Shown here piece after piece: positions 1-7,362 of a stretch of DNA of 7,516 nt. Numbering within the stretch: position 1 is the first letter of the stretch; each line of letters starts with the position of its first letter. A model generated the notes under the pieces. It was not told where the DNA came from and did not search any database. It saw only the letters and a program-made list of their open reading frames with translations. Where the stretch lies: positions 1 to 7,516 of the forward strand of contig JAGLSM010000092.1 of assembly GCA_023135745.1 (NCBI GenBank). The letters run 5' to 3'. The position numbers were made by a program, and so were the translations under genes. The stretch is from Spirochaetota bacterium (GTDB lineage: Bacteria > Spirochaetota > JAGLSM01).

Positions 1-442
1 GGTCAGGTGTGGTGCCGGATTGCATAAGCAGATCTATTGCTTTTGTATGACCTTTATATGCTGCCCCCATCAATGCGGTTGCGCCAAATTTATCCTGTAT
101 ATTAATCCGGGCACCTTTTGTCAGGAGTAAAGCTATTACTTTTGTATGACCTTTATATGCTGCTCCCATTAATACAGTATCTCCATATTTACTCTTTGTA
201 TTAACCTTAGCTCCTTTTAACAGGAGGAATTTTATTGTTTTTGCATGACCAAATCTTGCTGCCCACATCAATGGGGATCGTCCATTTTTATCATGTGCGT
301 TAACATTAGCGCCGGCTTTAAGCAGTGTTTTTATCTTGAAAATATTTCCTTTTTTAACTGCTTTAAATAATTCTTCATTTGGTTCGGCAAAAATAGATGT
401 AGTTAGTATTAAAGTGCAAAAAATGATTGTTGATTTTTTCAT
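1..442 (-). CDS. Ankyrin-repeat protein with signal peptide (partial, 3' end beyond window)
   Basis: The minus strand reads open from an ATG at 442 to the window edge, giving 147 complete codons of a longer protein. Residues 1-19 (MKKSTIIFCTLILTTSIFA) form a typical Sec signal peptide: Lys-Lys, a hydrophobic core, and small residues before a likely cut after Ala19. The mature part then enters ankyrin repeats of 33 residues. The consensus pieces are KAGANVNAHDKNGRSPLMWA, KGAKVNTKSKYGDTVLMGAA and KGARINIQDKFGATALMGAA, each followed by a GHTK-type helix and a LLL-G turn. About four repeats are visible and the last is cut off. An AAAGGAG ribosome site lies 8 bases upstream of the ATG, which supports this start. 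Ankyrin repeats bind other proteins; the signal peptide places this one in the periplasm or outside the cell. Its partner cannot be inferred. A downstream catalytic or anchoring domain may lie outside the window. Confidence 0.9.
   Translation of the reverse strand, partial: MKKSTIIFCTLILTTSIFAEPNEELFKAVKKGNIFKIKTLLKAGANVNAHDKNGRSPLMWAARFGHAKTIKFLLLKGAKVNTKSKYGDTVLMGAAYKGHTKVIALLLTKGARINIQDKFGATALMGAAYKGHTKAIDLLMQSGTTPD
40..163. repeat. 99-bp-period ankyrin repeat units with a 25-bp identical core
   Basis: The 25-base segment at 40-64 recurs exactly at 139-163, an offset of 99 bp or 33 codons, which is one ankyrin unit. On the minus strand it encodes AAYKGHTK plus one base of the next codon. 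The flanking codons differ, so identity is confined to the helix-encoding core. This suggests a fairly recent unit duplication or gene conversion, although protein-level constraint contributes. Confidence 0.8.
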
Positions 443-719
443 TAAACATGCTCCTTTAAGTTCAAATAGGTTGTATATACAGAAAAATTTCAGCTTTTCA
501 CATCACCCCTACAAACTGTCTTTGCTTGCATTACCTCCTATTTATATAAACGAGTGAAAATAGAAAAAGCGCAAAATAAATTTATTTTTTTAATGAAAAA
601 CCACAATATTAATTAGATTAGAGAGTCACAAATTAAGCAACATAGAGAGGACTTTATACTGATTGATAAGAATCTCTCCTAGAATCACTTAACTTATATC
701 AAGTATTAATGACAAAAAA

Positions 720-754
720 GGATATGATTTTTATAAAAAATTAATTACATATCC
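720..754. repeat. Inverted repeat GGATATG/CATATCC
   Basis: GGATATG at 720-726 pairs perfectly with CATATCC at 748-754. The 21 intervening bases contain a smaller TTTTT-AT-AAAAA palindrome at 728-739. It lies midway between the divergent genes. It could be a regulator site or a weak RNA hairpin, but in such AT-rich DNA a chance origin is possible. No function is assigned. Confidence 0.35.
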
Positions 755-799
755 AAAGCAACGTGTCAATTTTAATTTATTATTTACTTTTGGTAAGAA

Positions 800-821
800 A
801 AACTTAATTTCTTTTAAGTTT
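800..821. repeat. Inverted repeat AAACTTAA/TTAAGTTT
   Basis: This is a perfect 8-bp inverted repeat (800-807 with 814-821) around a 6-base loop, TTTCTT. It is almost entirely A/T and is not followed by a T-run on either strand, so it is a poor terminator candidate. It may be an operator-like palindrome, or chance. Confidence 0.3.
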
Positions 822-919
822 ATATACACATTATAGTCCATATTATTAAAAAATGGAATAGTAAAGTGTGAAAAAATAAAAAAAATAGTAAAGGGATGGG
901 GATTTTTAAACTTTAGTTT

Positions 920-925
920 TATAAT
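920..925 (+). promoter_or_regulatory. Possible -10 box for the RNase H gene
   Basis: A perfect TATAAT lies 75 bases before the RNase H start codon. The hexamer 17 bases upstream is TGGGGA (897-902), a poor match to TTGACA, so this is only a candidate. In DNA this AT-rich, isolated TATAAT matches are expected by chance. Confidence 0.25.
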
Positions 926-1000
926 TAAATTTCATCCATTTTTTATTTAAAAAAAGACACTAAGTTTGATTATTATTTAAAGACCGAAAGCGGGTTACTT

Positions 1001-1744
1001 ATGATATTAAAGACATTATGGTTAAAAACTATTAATTATGGATTTCAATGTGAAATAAAATCCGGAGATGAAAAATCTCTTGTTAATTTTTATAATGAAT
1101 CAAAGAAAAAAACTATCAGTTTTCAATCGGAATCTTCAAAAGAGTTTATAAATATTCTTGAAAAAAACAAAGAAATAATAAAAATGGAACTATTGAATAT
1201 TGGACCTAATAAGAAATCAGCAAAATTTGAAATACTACAGGAAGATAGTAAAAGGATTTATAAAAAAAACCCAATTATAGAATTATTCAGTGATGGAGGG
1301 GCCAGACCGAATCCGGGTCAGGGGGCTTTTGGTGTAATCATCAGATATCCAAATGGAAAAACAGAAGCTCATTCAAAGTATTTTAATCATACAACAAACA
1401 ACAGGATGGAATTGCTTGGCGTAATAGAAGGAGTTAAGTATTTGGGCTCACAGGATCAAACTATAAAAATAACTTCAGACAGTCTATATGTAAAAAATGG
1501 TATAACAAAATGGATAAACTCATGGAAAAAAAACGGATGGAAGACTTCTGCAAAAAAAGATGTATTAAACAGGGATCTTTGGGTTGAGCTGGATAAAATT
1601 GTGTCCGGAAAAAATATAATATGGAACTGGGTTAAGGGGCACTCAGGACATTCTGAGAATGAATTATGTGATGAACTGGCAACAGATGCAATATATAAAA
1701 AAAAGGGAAACCAGTGGTTTCCCTTTAATTTAAATAATCTTTGA
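1001..1744 (+). CDS. rnhA: Ribonuclease HI with N-terminal extension
   Basis: This 247-residue protein has a complete RNase HI domain from about residue 92 to the end. RNase HI cuts the RNA strand of RNA-DNA hybrids in the cytoplasm, removing primers and R-loops. All catalytic residues are visible: Asp98 in SDGGARPNPG, Glu137 in NNRMELLGVIEG, Asp160 in ITSDSLYV and Asp224 in ENELCDELA, plus His214 in WVKGHSGH. These match E. coli D10, E48, D70, D134 and H124 at a nearly constant offset of 88-90. The basic protrusion WINSWKKNGWKTSAKKDV is also present. E. coli RNase HI has 155 residues; here about 90 extra, Lys/Glu-rich residues precede the domain and do not look like the known hybrid-binding domain (no YAVxxGxxPGIY-type motif). 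No in-frame ATG occurs between this start and the upstream stop at 926. Upstream there is no strong Shine-Dalgarno. Met62 is an alternative start but still leaves about 30 extra residues. Confidence 0.93.
   Translation: MILKTLWLKTINYGFQCEIKSGDEKSLVNFYNESKKKTISFQSESSKEFINILEKNKEIIKMELLNIGPNKKSAKFEILQEDSKRIYKKNPIIELFSDGGARPNPGQGAFGVIIRYPNGKTEAHSKYFNHTTNNRMELLGVIEGVKYLGSQDQTIKITSDSLYVKNGITKWINSWKKNGWKTSAKKDVLNRDLWVELDKIVSGKNIIWNWVKGHSGHSENELCDELATDAIYKKKGNQWFPFNLNNL
1697..1726 (-). terminator. Intrinsic terminator of the membrane-protein gene, inside the rnhA 3' end
   Basis: A perfect 11-bp stem (AAAGGGAAACC at 1702-1712, GGTTTCCCTTT at 1716-1726) closes a 3-base loop. Read on the minus strand, it begins 21 bases past the stop codon of the membrane-protein gene. 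It ends in T's that continue through 1697-1701, an 8-T run including the stem foot. On the plus strand it is followed by AATTTAAAT, a weaker tail, so it may also act partly on rnhA transcripts. It is unusual in being wholly within the last RNase H codons (about residues 234-242). Confidence 0.75.
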
Positions 1745-1747
1745 TTA

Positions 1748-4471
1748 TTAACCGGCAGCTTTTTTTCTTTCAATGCTCATGAAGGACAATGCTCCTATCG
1801 CGTATATTGCAAGAGATATAAGGATCACAGCGTTAAAACCCCATGCCATGGCTATTAGAACAGACAAGACTGCCGCAAGTACACTTGTAAAACCGTTTAC
1901 TCCCCATGCCCATGAGACAGCGTCAGGCGCGTTAACGCTTGCCCATCTGATTCCTGACGGGAAGAGCATTCCCATTGCGAAGCCAAGCGGGATGAGTACT
2001 ATAAATGATATTATGATTCTGAGCCACATTGCTGTACCCAGGAATAATTTGAAAATCATAGGCACAATCAATATATGAAAGAATGTCATTATCAATATCA
2101 TAATTAAAGCAAATTTTATTGCTTTCATTGGATTCTTGAATCTTTCAAGTTTACCTGAGATAAAGGCTCCTACTCCTGAAGAAATAAGTATTACAAATAG
2201 TGTTGTTGTAATTGCATAGATCGGGTGACCCAGGAATAGTGTAAACCTCTGCATTAGACTTATTTCAAGGAACATAAATCCAAAGCCAAGTGCCATAAAA
2301 TAAAGGAAGAATCTTCCTTTAGGTTTAAGTTCCTTTAATCCTGATCTCTTGAAGAATATTAGAGGCAGGAATATACAGACAAGCGCAAACAAGAGTGCCT
2401 GTACCAGATTTACCACCAGAATACCAAGTGATTGAGGAAGGCGGTTTTTAAGGATTTTAAAATCATAGTATCCCCATTGGAAGAAAATACTTAACGCATC
2501 CTTTAATTCTACCTCATCATCCTTTATATTCTGAATTAAAGATGCTGTATTCTTTTTGCTTTTAATATTATCCGTTTCATCGATCATGTTATTAACCATT
2601 GTCTTCAGTGATTCAATAACGTTTTCTTTTTTAATGATATTTCCTTTTTTGTCTTTATATGACAGCATGTCTCTTCTGGTGAAATTCCTGAATTTATAGA
2701 CATCCCGATTAATTCGAGTAAGAATATCGCGGACTTTATTTATAGCATCTTTGTTTATTACTTTATTGTATACCTTTGCCAGATTTCTTTTTATTGATGC
2801 TGAAATGGCATTGACCCCTCGTTGCTTTTTATATTTCTTTCTTGTCAGTTCGCTTATCAAAAGACCTATATTTTTGAATTTAGCACGCTGTGAAAAAAAC
2901 GGCCAATTGTCAGTTGAAGGTCTGATATCAGTGAATGAATTTTTATAGATAGCTTCGAGTTTTTCAGGTTTATCGGAAGCATCAATAAGCTGTTTATGTA
3001 CTGAGTTATTTTTATATCCGGGCAGGTAATTAATTCTAAGTCCGTAACCCGGGCCCATTGTTCGAAGGCTTTTTATCTCGCTTGGTGTAAAGCCTCCTTT
3101 TTTTATCATAATGAATTCCCTGGTATATCCTCCCGTACTTGCCATAGAACAGACGCTGTCTGCAATATTCTTTAGGCCCATTTCTCTGAATGCTTCTATT
3201 GCAATGGTAACCATTCTGACGCCAAGTTGTTTGGGTTGAGAAATGTAGAGTATTCCTCCGTTGTTTAGTTTTCTTATATAGTCAACAAATGCCTCGACTG
3301 TTAAGACGTAGTCTTCCGCGAGCGCGTATGCTCCTGCTGTTGATGCTGTTTGGGTAAGAGTATTGTTTTGGACAATAAGGTCAAACATGTCATCCGCGTT
3401 TCGTATAAAACTTCTTCCTTCAGCTTCTATTAATTTCACTCCTTTTTTATTGTGGAGGTGTCCTGTAAATTTTGAGTATCTGCCTTTTAAGACTTTTACA
3501 ATTGTCGGGTTAAATTCAATAGCGTATATTCTTTTGGCATTATAATCTATGGATGCCTGTACTTCACGGCCACCGCCGCTTCCTATTAAAGCTACAACCG
3601 GTTTTTTGTTTGCCATTTGTAAGAGACGGAAGGGAATTGCGTGTGAACCGTAAGCTCTTGTTCCGGCTTTGTAAATTGGAGTAAAACACGCAAAGTCAAG
3701 GTTGACACCTTTCCAGCCTCTGCCGGGGCTGTCAGTTATAACACAGTAGGAAAAGTTGTTCCATGTTTTATATACAATTTTTCCTCTATATTGTCTTTTG
3801 TTTTTTACTTTGCCTATAAGATTTATATATTCAGGCGCTTTATTAATATGAGGTACAAAGAGGATTCCTAATACAAGAATTAATGCCGGCCACCATGGTT
3901 TAAGATTAAGACTAAAGAATAGTCCTGCGAGCAGCGCAACAAGGGCAATCATAAAAACTGTTGATTCTCCGCCCAGACTTGGGATTAAGATAAGTATTAT
4001 CAAACATCCTATGCCTGCGCCTATCAGATCAAAGAAGTAAAATTTGCTTATATCTTTAGAGTATTTAACAAAAATAAGACCTATTGAGAGTCCGGAAAAA
4101 AGGAATGGTATTAAAAGGACTCCGTAGTATTCGACCATATTCCACCATTGTTTACTGTCTCTAAATGCATCCTCAGGTCTAAGATCAATTTTATTTAAAC
4201 GGAGAAAAGCAAAAACAATTGAAACCGCGAATAATACTGTGAACGTGGTTAAAAGACCATTTATCTTTTTTTCACTCAGATTATGGGGTTTCCCGAATGA
4301 TAGAATTACTCCTGACAAGCCTGTTCCCAGAAGTGCTATGGAAATAATCATAAATACAAAGTTATACCAGAATGTAACTGAAAATATCCTGGTAAGACTT
4401 ACTTCCAGTCCGAGTGTCGCGATAGTTAAGAGAGTAATCCCAATAAATTGAAATATTCTGTTTTTGTTCAT
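1748..4471 (-). CDS. Multi-pass membrane protein with spermidine-synthase-like (SAM-binding fold) domain
   Basis: This 907-residue protein has three parts. Residues 7-206 form about seven hydrophobic helices, opening with a GLEVSLTRIF motif. Residues 230-530 form a soluble domain with a Rossmann/aminopropyltransferase look: ALIGSGGGREV (294-304) is the glycine-rich cofactor loop, Glu319 in AIEFNP is the acidic end of strand 2, and FDLIV (363-367) is strand 4, followed by AGAYALAEDYVLTVEAF. Residues 682-896 form about seven more helices, including FLEISLMQRFTLFLGHP (734-750). This architecture belongs to predicted spermidine synthases with fused membrane domains (COG4262-like). Position 368 onward reads QNNTLTQ where true aminopropyltransferases have an acidic DxxDP-type motif, so polyamine synthesis is doubtful; a methyltransferase-like or transport-linked role is possible but unproven. 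Residues 533-665 are a polar, Lys-rich insertion. AAGGA lies 8 bases before the ATG. The protein presumably sits in the inner membrane. Confidence 0.85.
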   Translation of the reverse strand: MNKNRIFQFIGITLLTIATLGLEVSLTRIFSVTFWYNFVFMIISIALLGTGLSGVILSFGKPHNLSEKKINGLLTTFTVLFAVSIVFAFLRLNKIDLRPEDAFRDSKQWWNMVEYYGVLLIPFLFSGLSIGLIFVKYSKDISKFYFFDLIGAGIGCLIILILIPSLGGESTVFMIALVALLAGLFFSLNLKPWWPALILVLGILFVPHINKAPEYINLIGKVKNKRQYRGKIVYKTWNNFSYCVITDSPGRGWKGVNLDFACFTPIYKAGTRAYGSHAIPFRLLQMANKKPVVALIGSGGGREVQASIDYNAKRIYAIEFNPTIVKVLKGRYSKFTGHLHNKKGVKLIEAEGRSFIRNADDMFDLIVQNNTLTQTASTAGAYALAEDYVLTVEAFVDYIRKLNNGGILYISQPKQLGVRMVTIAIEAFREMGLKNIADSVCSMASTGGYTREFIMIKKGGFTPSEIKSLRTMGPGYGLRINYLPGYKNNSVHKQLIDASDKPEKLEAIYKNSFTDIRPSTDNWPFFSQRAKFKNIGLLISELTRKKYKKQRGVNAISASIKRNLAKVYNKVINKDAINKVRDILTRINRDVYKFRNFTRRDMLSYKDKKGNIIKKENVIESLKTMVNNMIDETDNIKSKKNTASLIQNIKDDEVELKDALSIFFQWGYYDFKILKNRLPQSLGILVVNLVQALLFALVCIFLPLIFFKRSGLKELKPKGRFFLYFMALGFGFMFLEISLMQRFTLFLGHPIYAITTTLFVILISSGVGAFISGKLERFKNPMKAIKFALIMILIMTFFHILIVPMIFKLFLGTAMWLRIIISFIVLIPLGFAMGMLFPSGIRWASVNAPDAVSWAWGVNGFTSVLAAVLSVLIAMAWGFNAVILISLAIYAIGALSFMSIERKKAAG

Positions 4472-4479
4472 TGATAAAA

Positions 4480-4484
4480 TCCTT
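4480..4484 (-). promoter_or_regulatory. Ribosome binding site of the membrane-protein gene
   Basis: AAGGA on the minus strand lies 8 bases upstream of the ATG at 4471 and fixes this start. The inverted repeat at 4489-4507 ends only four bases further upstream. Confidence 0.7.
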
Positions 4485-4488
4485 GCTG

Positions 4489-4507
4489 ATAATTCTTGTA
4501 GAATTAT
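4489..4507. repeat. Perfect inverted repeat in the leader of the membrane-protein gene
   Basis: ATAATTCT (4489-4496) and AGAATTAT (4500-4507) form a perfect 8-bp inverted repeat with a 3-base centre. It lies just upstream of the ribosome site of the membrane-protein gene and downstream of the candidate promoter. It could be an operator for a dimeric regulator or a small leader hairpin. No T-run follows, so it is not a terminator. Confidence 0.5.
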
Positions 4508-4524
4508 GAAGTTTTAGTCCAAAA

Positions 4525-4553
4525 AATATAGTTAAAATTAATATTGGTGGGAA
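4525..4553 (-). promoter_or_regulatory. Candidate sigma70-type promoter of the membrane-protein gene
   Basis: On the minus strand TTCCCA (4553-4548) and TATATT (4530-4525) are separated by 17 bases, matching the -35 and -10 consensus at 4/6 and 5/6. Transcription would start near 4518 and give a leader of about 47 bases containing the inverted repeat at 4489-4507. AT-rich background makes the call tentative. Confidence 0.3.
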
Positions 4554-4642
4554 CTTATTTAGGATGATTTAGTAAAAATATGGGTGCCTCGAATAACTAT
4601 AATTGAAATATCGGGTTTTTAGAGGTGCCTGTAAGGGATAAC

Positions 4643-4670
4643 TAAAAAGCCCGCTTGCGCGGGCTTTTTA
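4643..4670 (-). terminator. Intrinsic terminator after eno
   Basis: A perfect GC-rich hairpin: AAAAAGCCCGC (4644-4654), a TTGC loop, and GCGGGCTTTTT (4659-4669), with one further T-A pair at 4643/4670. It lies about 31 bases past the eno stop on the minus strand, and the transcript ends in a U-run. It is symmetrical enough to act in both directions, but no plus-strand gene leads into it. It separates eno from the membrane-protein gene as transcription units. Confidence 0.93.
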
Positions 4671-4700
4671 TACAATAATTTTAGTATGGAATGATAGAAG

Positions 4701-6056
<1,356 letters not shown>

Positions 6057-6073
6057 AGCAATTCTAATAATAT

Positions 6074-6083
6074 AAAAAAAAAA
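6074..6083 (-). other. T10 tract after the lipoprotein stop codon
   Basis: Ten consecutive T's (minus strand) begin one base after the TAA of the lipoprotein gene. No stable hairpin precedes them in the terminal codons, so this is not a convincing intrinsic terminator. Read-through into eno, 85 bp away, remains possible. Confidence 0.4.
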
Positions 6084-6084
6084 T

Positions 6085-7362
6085 TTATTTGCCTGTCAGT
6101 TTTAAAAGCCGTGCCCTTGCTCTTTTTAGATAGTCTTTTTCTTCTTTAATATATTTTGCATATTTGATATAGTTATTCCAAGCTGTTATCTGGTCTTTTT
6201 TAGGAGTTTTGATCTGTGAATATGCAATTGCAAGATTATATAAAGCGAAGATGTGCCTCTTATCTAATAACAATGCTTTTTCAAGGAAAAATACGGCTTT
6301 CCCCGGAAGATTTAATTTGTTTAAATAAAGAGCACCAAGCTGCGCAAGTGTCTGCGGCTTTGGGTGCATTCTAATTGATATTAGAAAATAATTTTCCGCT
6401 TTTTTATACTTTTTGTTTGATATTGATATCTGACCTAATAGTGCGTAGGCTAATGGATCCTTTACAGGGATTTTTGTTCCATCAAGCAGATACGCTTCTG
6501 CCTTTTTATAATTTCCGGTTAGATAAAAGGTTTTTCCGGCTCTTCGGAGAAAAAGAGCTGATTTTTTAAAGCTGTCAGAATTTTTATTATACCAGGCGAC
6601 AGCCTTATTATACTGTCCGTTTTTATAAAAAAAGCGGAAAGCAAAATGGGCCGCTTTATATGTGTTTTTTTTACTATCGTTTATATCAATAACTTTTTGT
6701 AGAAATAAGACGGCTTGTTTATATTTCCCGATATTAAAAGACGCAAGAGCGGCATTAATAGCAGATGATGAATGGCCGGGACCTTTTTTTAAAGCTTGTT
6801 TATAGTAATAAATGGCTTGTTTATAATGTTTTTGATTGTCGTATATAAAGGCAATAAAATGAGGGAAACGGTAATCATCAGGAGCCGTTTGCATACCTTT
6901 TTTTAATATTGCTATTGCATTTGTCATATTTGCCATATGAGCAAAGAGTTTACCGGCCTGAAAGTATGCATCAGTAAATTTCTTGTCTATTTTGACGGCA
7001 TTTAAAAATGGTTTAATCGCAGGAGTGAGATCGGTTATCAAGTAACCCCGATTAATGCCTTTTCTGTCTTTCATTGCTACTGCTTCACCTATTGGTGAAA
7101 AATTCGGATCATTAACGGTTATTGTTTTGATTTTTGCTTTGAATATCTCTCTAAATCTTCTGCTGTAAAGCATACCAAGATGATAGGAGTAAACTGCGTT
7201 TTTTGGATTGTTTTTTATTGCCTTAATAAGGATCCTTTCTGAATCCTTGAATTGTCCGAGTTTATCGAATTCCAATGATTTTTTAATTTCTTTTGGGAGA
7301 GATTTGCTGCATCCTGAGAGAAGCAGTATAAGAAGCAGAATTCTTGTGATACTCATCATCAT
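6085..7362 (-). CDS. TPR-repeat lipoprotein
   Basis: This 425-residue protein begins with a lipoprotein signal peptide. After MMMSITR comes a Leu/Ile-rich core ending in LLLSGC, so Cys18 is the predicted lipid-attachment site. Ser19 follows rather than Asp, which by the enterobacterial rule would favour the outer membrane. Most of the rest is tetratricopeptide repeats: units such as YSYHLGMLY, DAYFQAGKLFAHM, YKQAIYYYKQALKKGPG, GKYKQAVLFLQKVI, GQYNKAVAWYNK, GNYKKAEAYLLDG, KKYKKAENYFLISI and LPGKAVFFLEKALLLD, spaced about 34 residues apart between residues 29 and 385. TPRs form a superhelix that holds protein partners, often in envelope assembly or secretion complexes; the partner here is unknown. 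Residues about 73-115 interrupt the array with non-TPR sequence. Three tandem ATGs (7362, 7359, 7356) are possible starts; GAAGGA lies about 10 bases upstream of the first. eno follows downstream. Confidence 0.92.
   Translation of the reverse strand: MMMSITRILLLILLLSGCSKSLPKEIKKSLEFDKLGQFKDSERILIKAIKNNPKNAVYSYHLGMLYSRRFREIFKAKIKTITVNDPNFSPIGEAVAMKDRKGINRGYLITDLTPAIKPFLNAVKIDKKFTDAYFQAGKLFAHMANMTNAIAILKKGMQTAPDDYRFPHFIAFIYDNQKHYKQAIYYYKQALKKGPGHSSSAINAALASFNIGKYKQAVLFLQKVIDINDSKKNTYKAAHFAFRFFYKNGQYNKAVAWYNKNSDSFKKSALFLRRAGKTFYLTGNYKKAEAYLLDGTKIPVKDPLAYALLGQISISNKKYKKAENYFLISIRMHPKPQTLAQLGALYLNKLNLPGKAVFFLEKALLLDKRHIFALYNLAIAYSQIKTPKKDQITAWNNYIKYAKYIKEEKDYLKRARARLLKLTGK

Larger units (their letters stand above)
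443..1000. other. AT-rich divergent intergenic region
   Basis: This 558-bp gap separates the divergent ankyrin and RNase H genes. It is strongly A/T-rich, and I find no believable protein gene; frames are short or are extensions of neighbours. It holds the ankyrin leader with an orphan Shine-Dalgarno and 13-codon mini-ORF (490-539), a 7-bp inverted repeat (720-726 with 748-754), an 8-bp inverted repeat (800-807 with 814-821), and a TATAAT at 920-925 ahead of RNase H. No tRNA, known riboswitch or mobile-element end was recognised. Confidence 0.6.

Noticed and set aside
490..520. TPP-riboswitch-like GGGGTG...CTGA in the ankyrin leader
   Set aside because: Only short fragments match; the conserved CTGAGA element and the paired arms are not present, and an ankyrin gene is not a thiamine target.
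336..557. 73-codon plus-strand frame over the ankyrin start and its leader
   Set aside because: It is antisense to the signal-peptide region of the ankyrin gene, has no recognisable product and no good ribosome site.
1262..1270. A-run in rnhA as a programmed frameshift site
   Set aside because: The reading frame continues intact through the full RNase H domain, and no alternative frame gives a plausible product.
1456..1773. 105-codon minus-strand frame opposite rnhA
   Set aside because: It overlaps the well-supported RNase H gene and the membrane-protein end, has no recognisable domain and is a shadow frame.
6074..6083. Intrinsic terminator between the lipoprotein gene and eno
   Set aside because: There is a T10 tract but no stable GC-containing hairpin before it.
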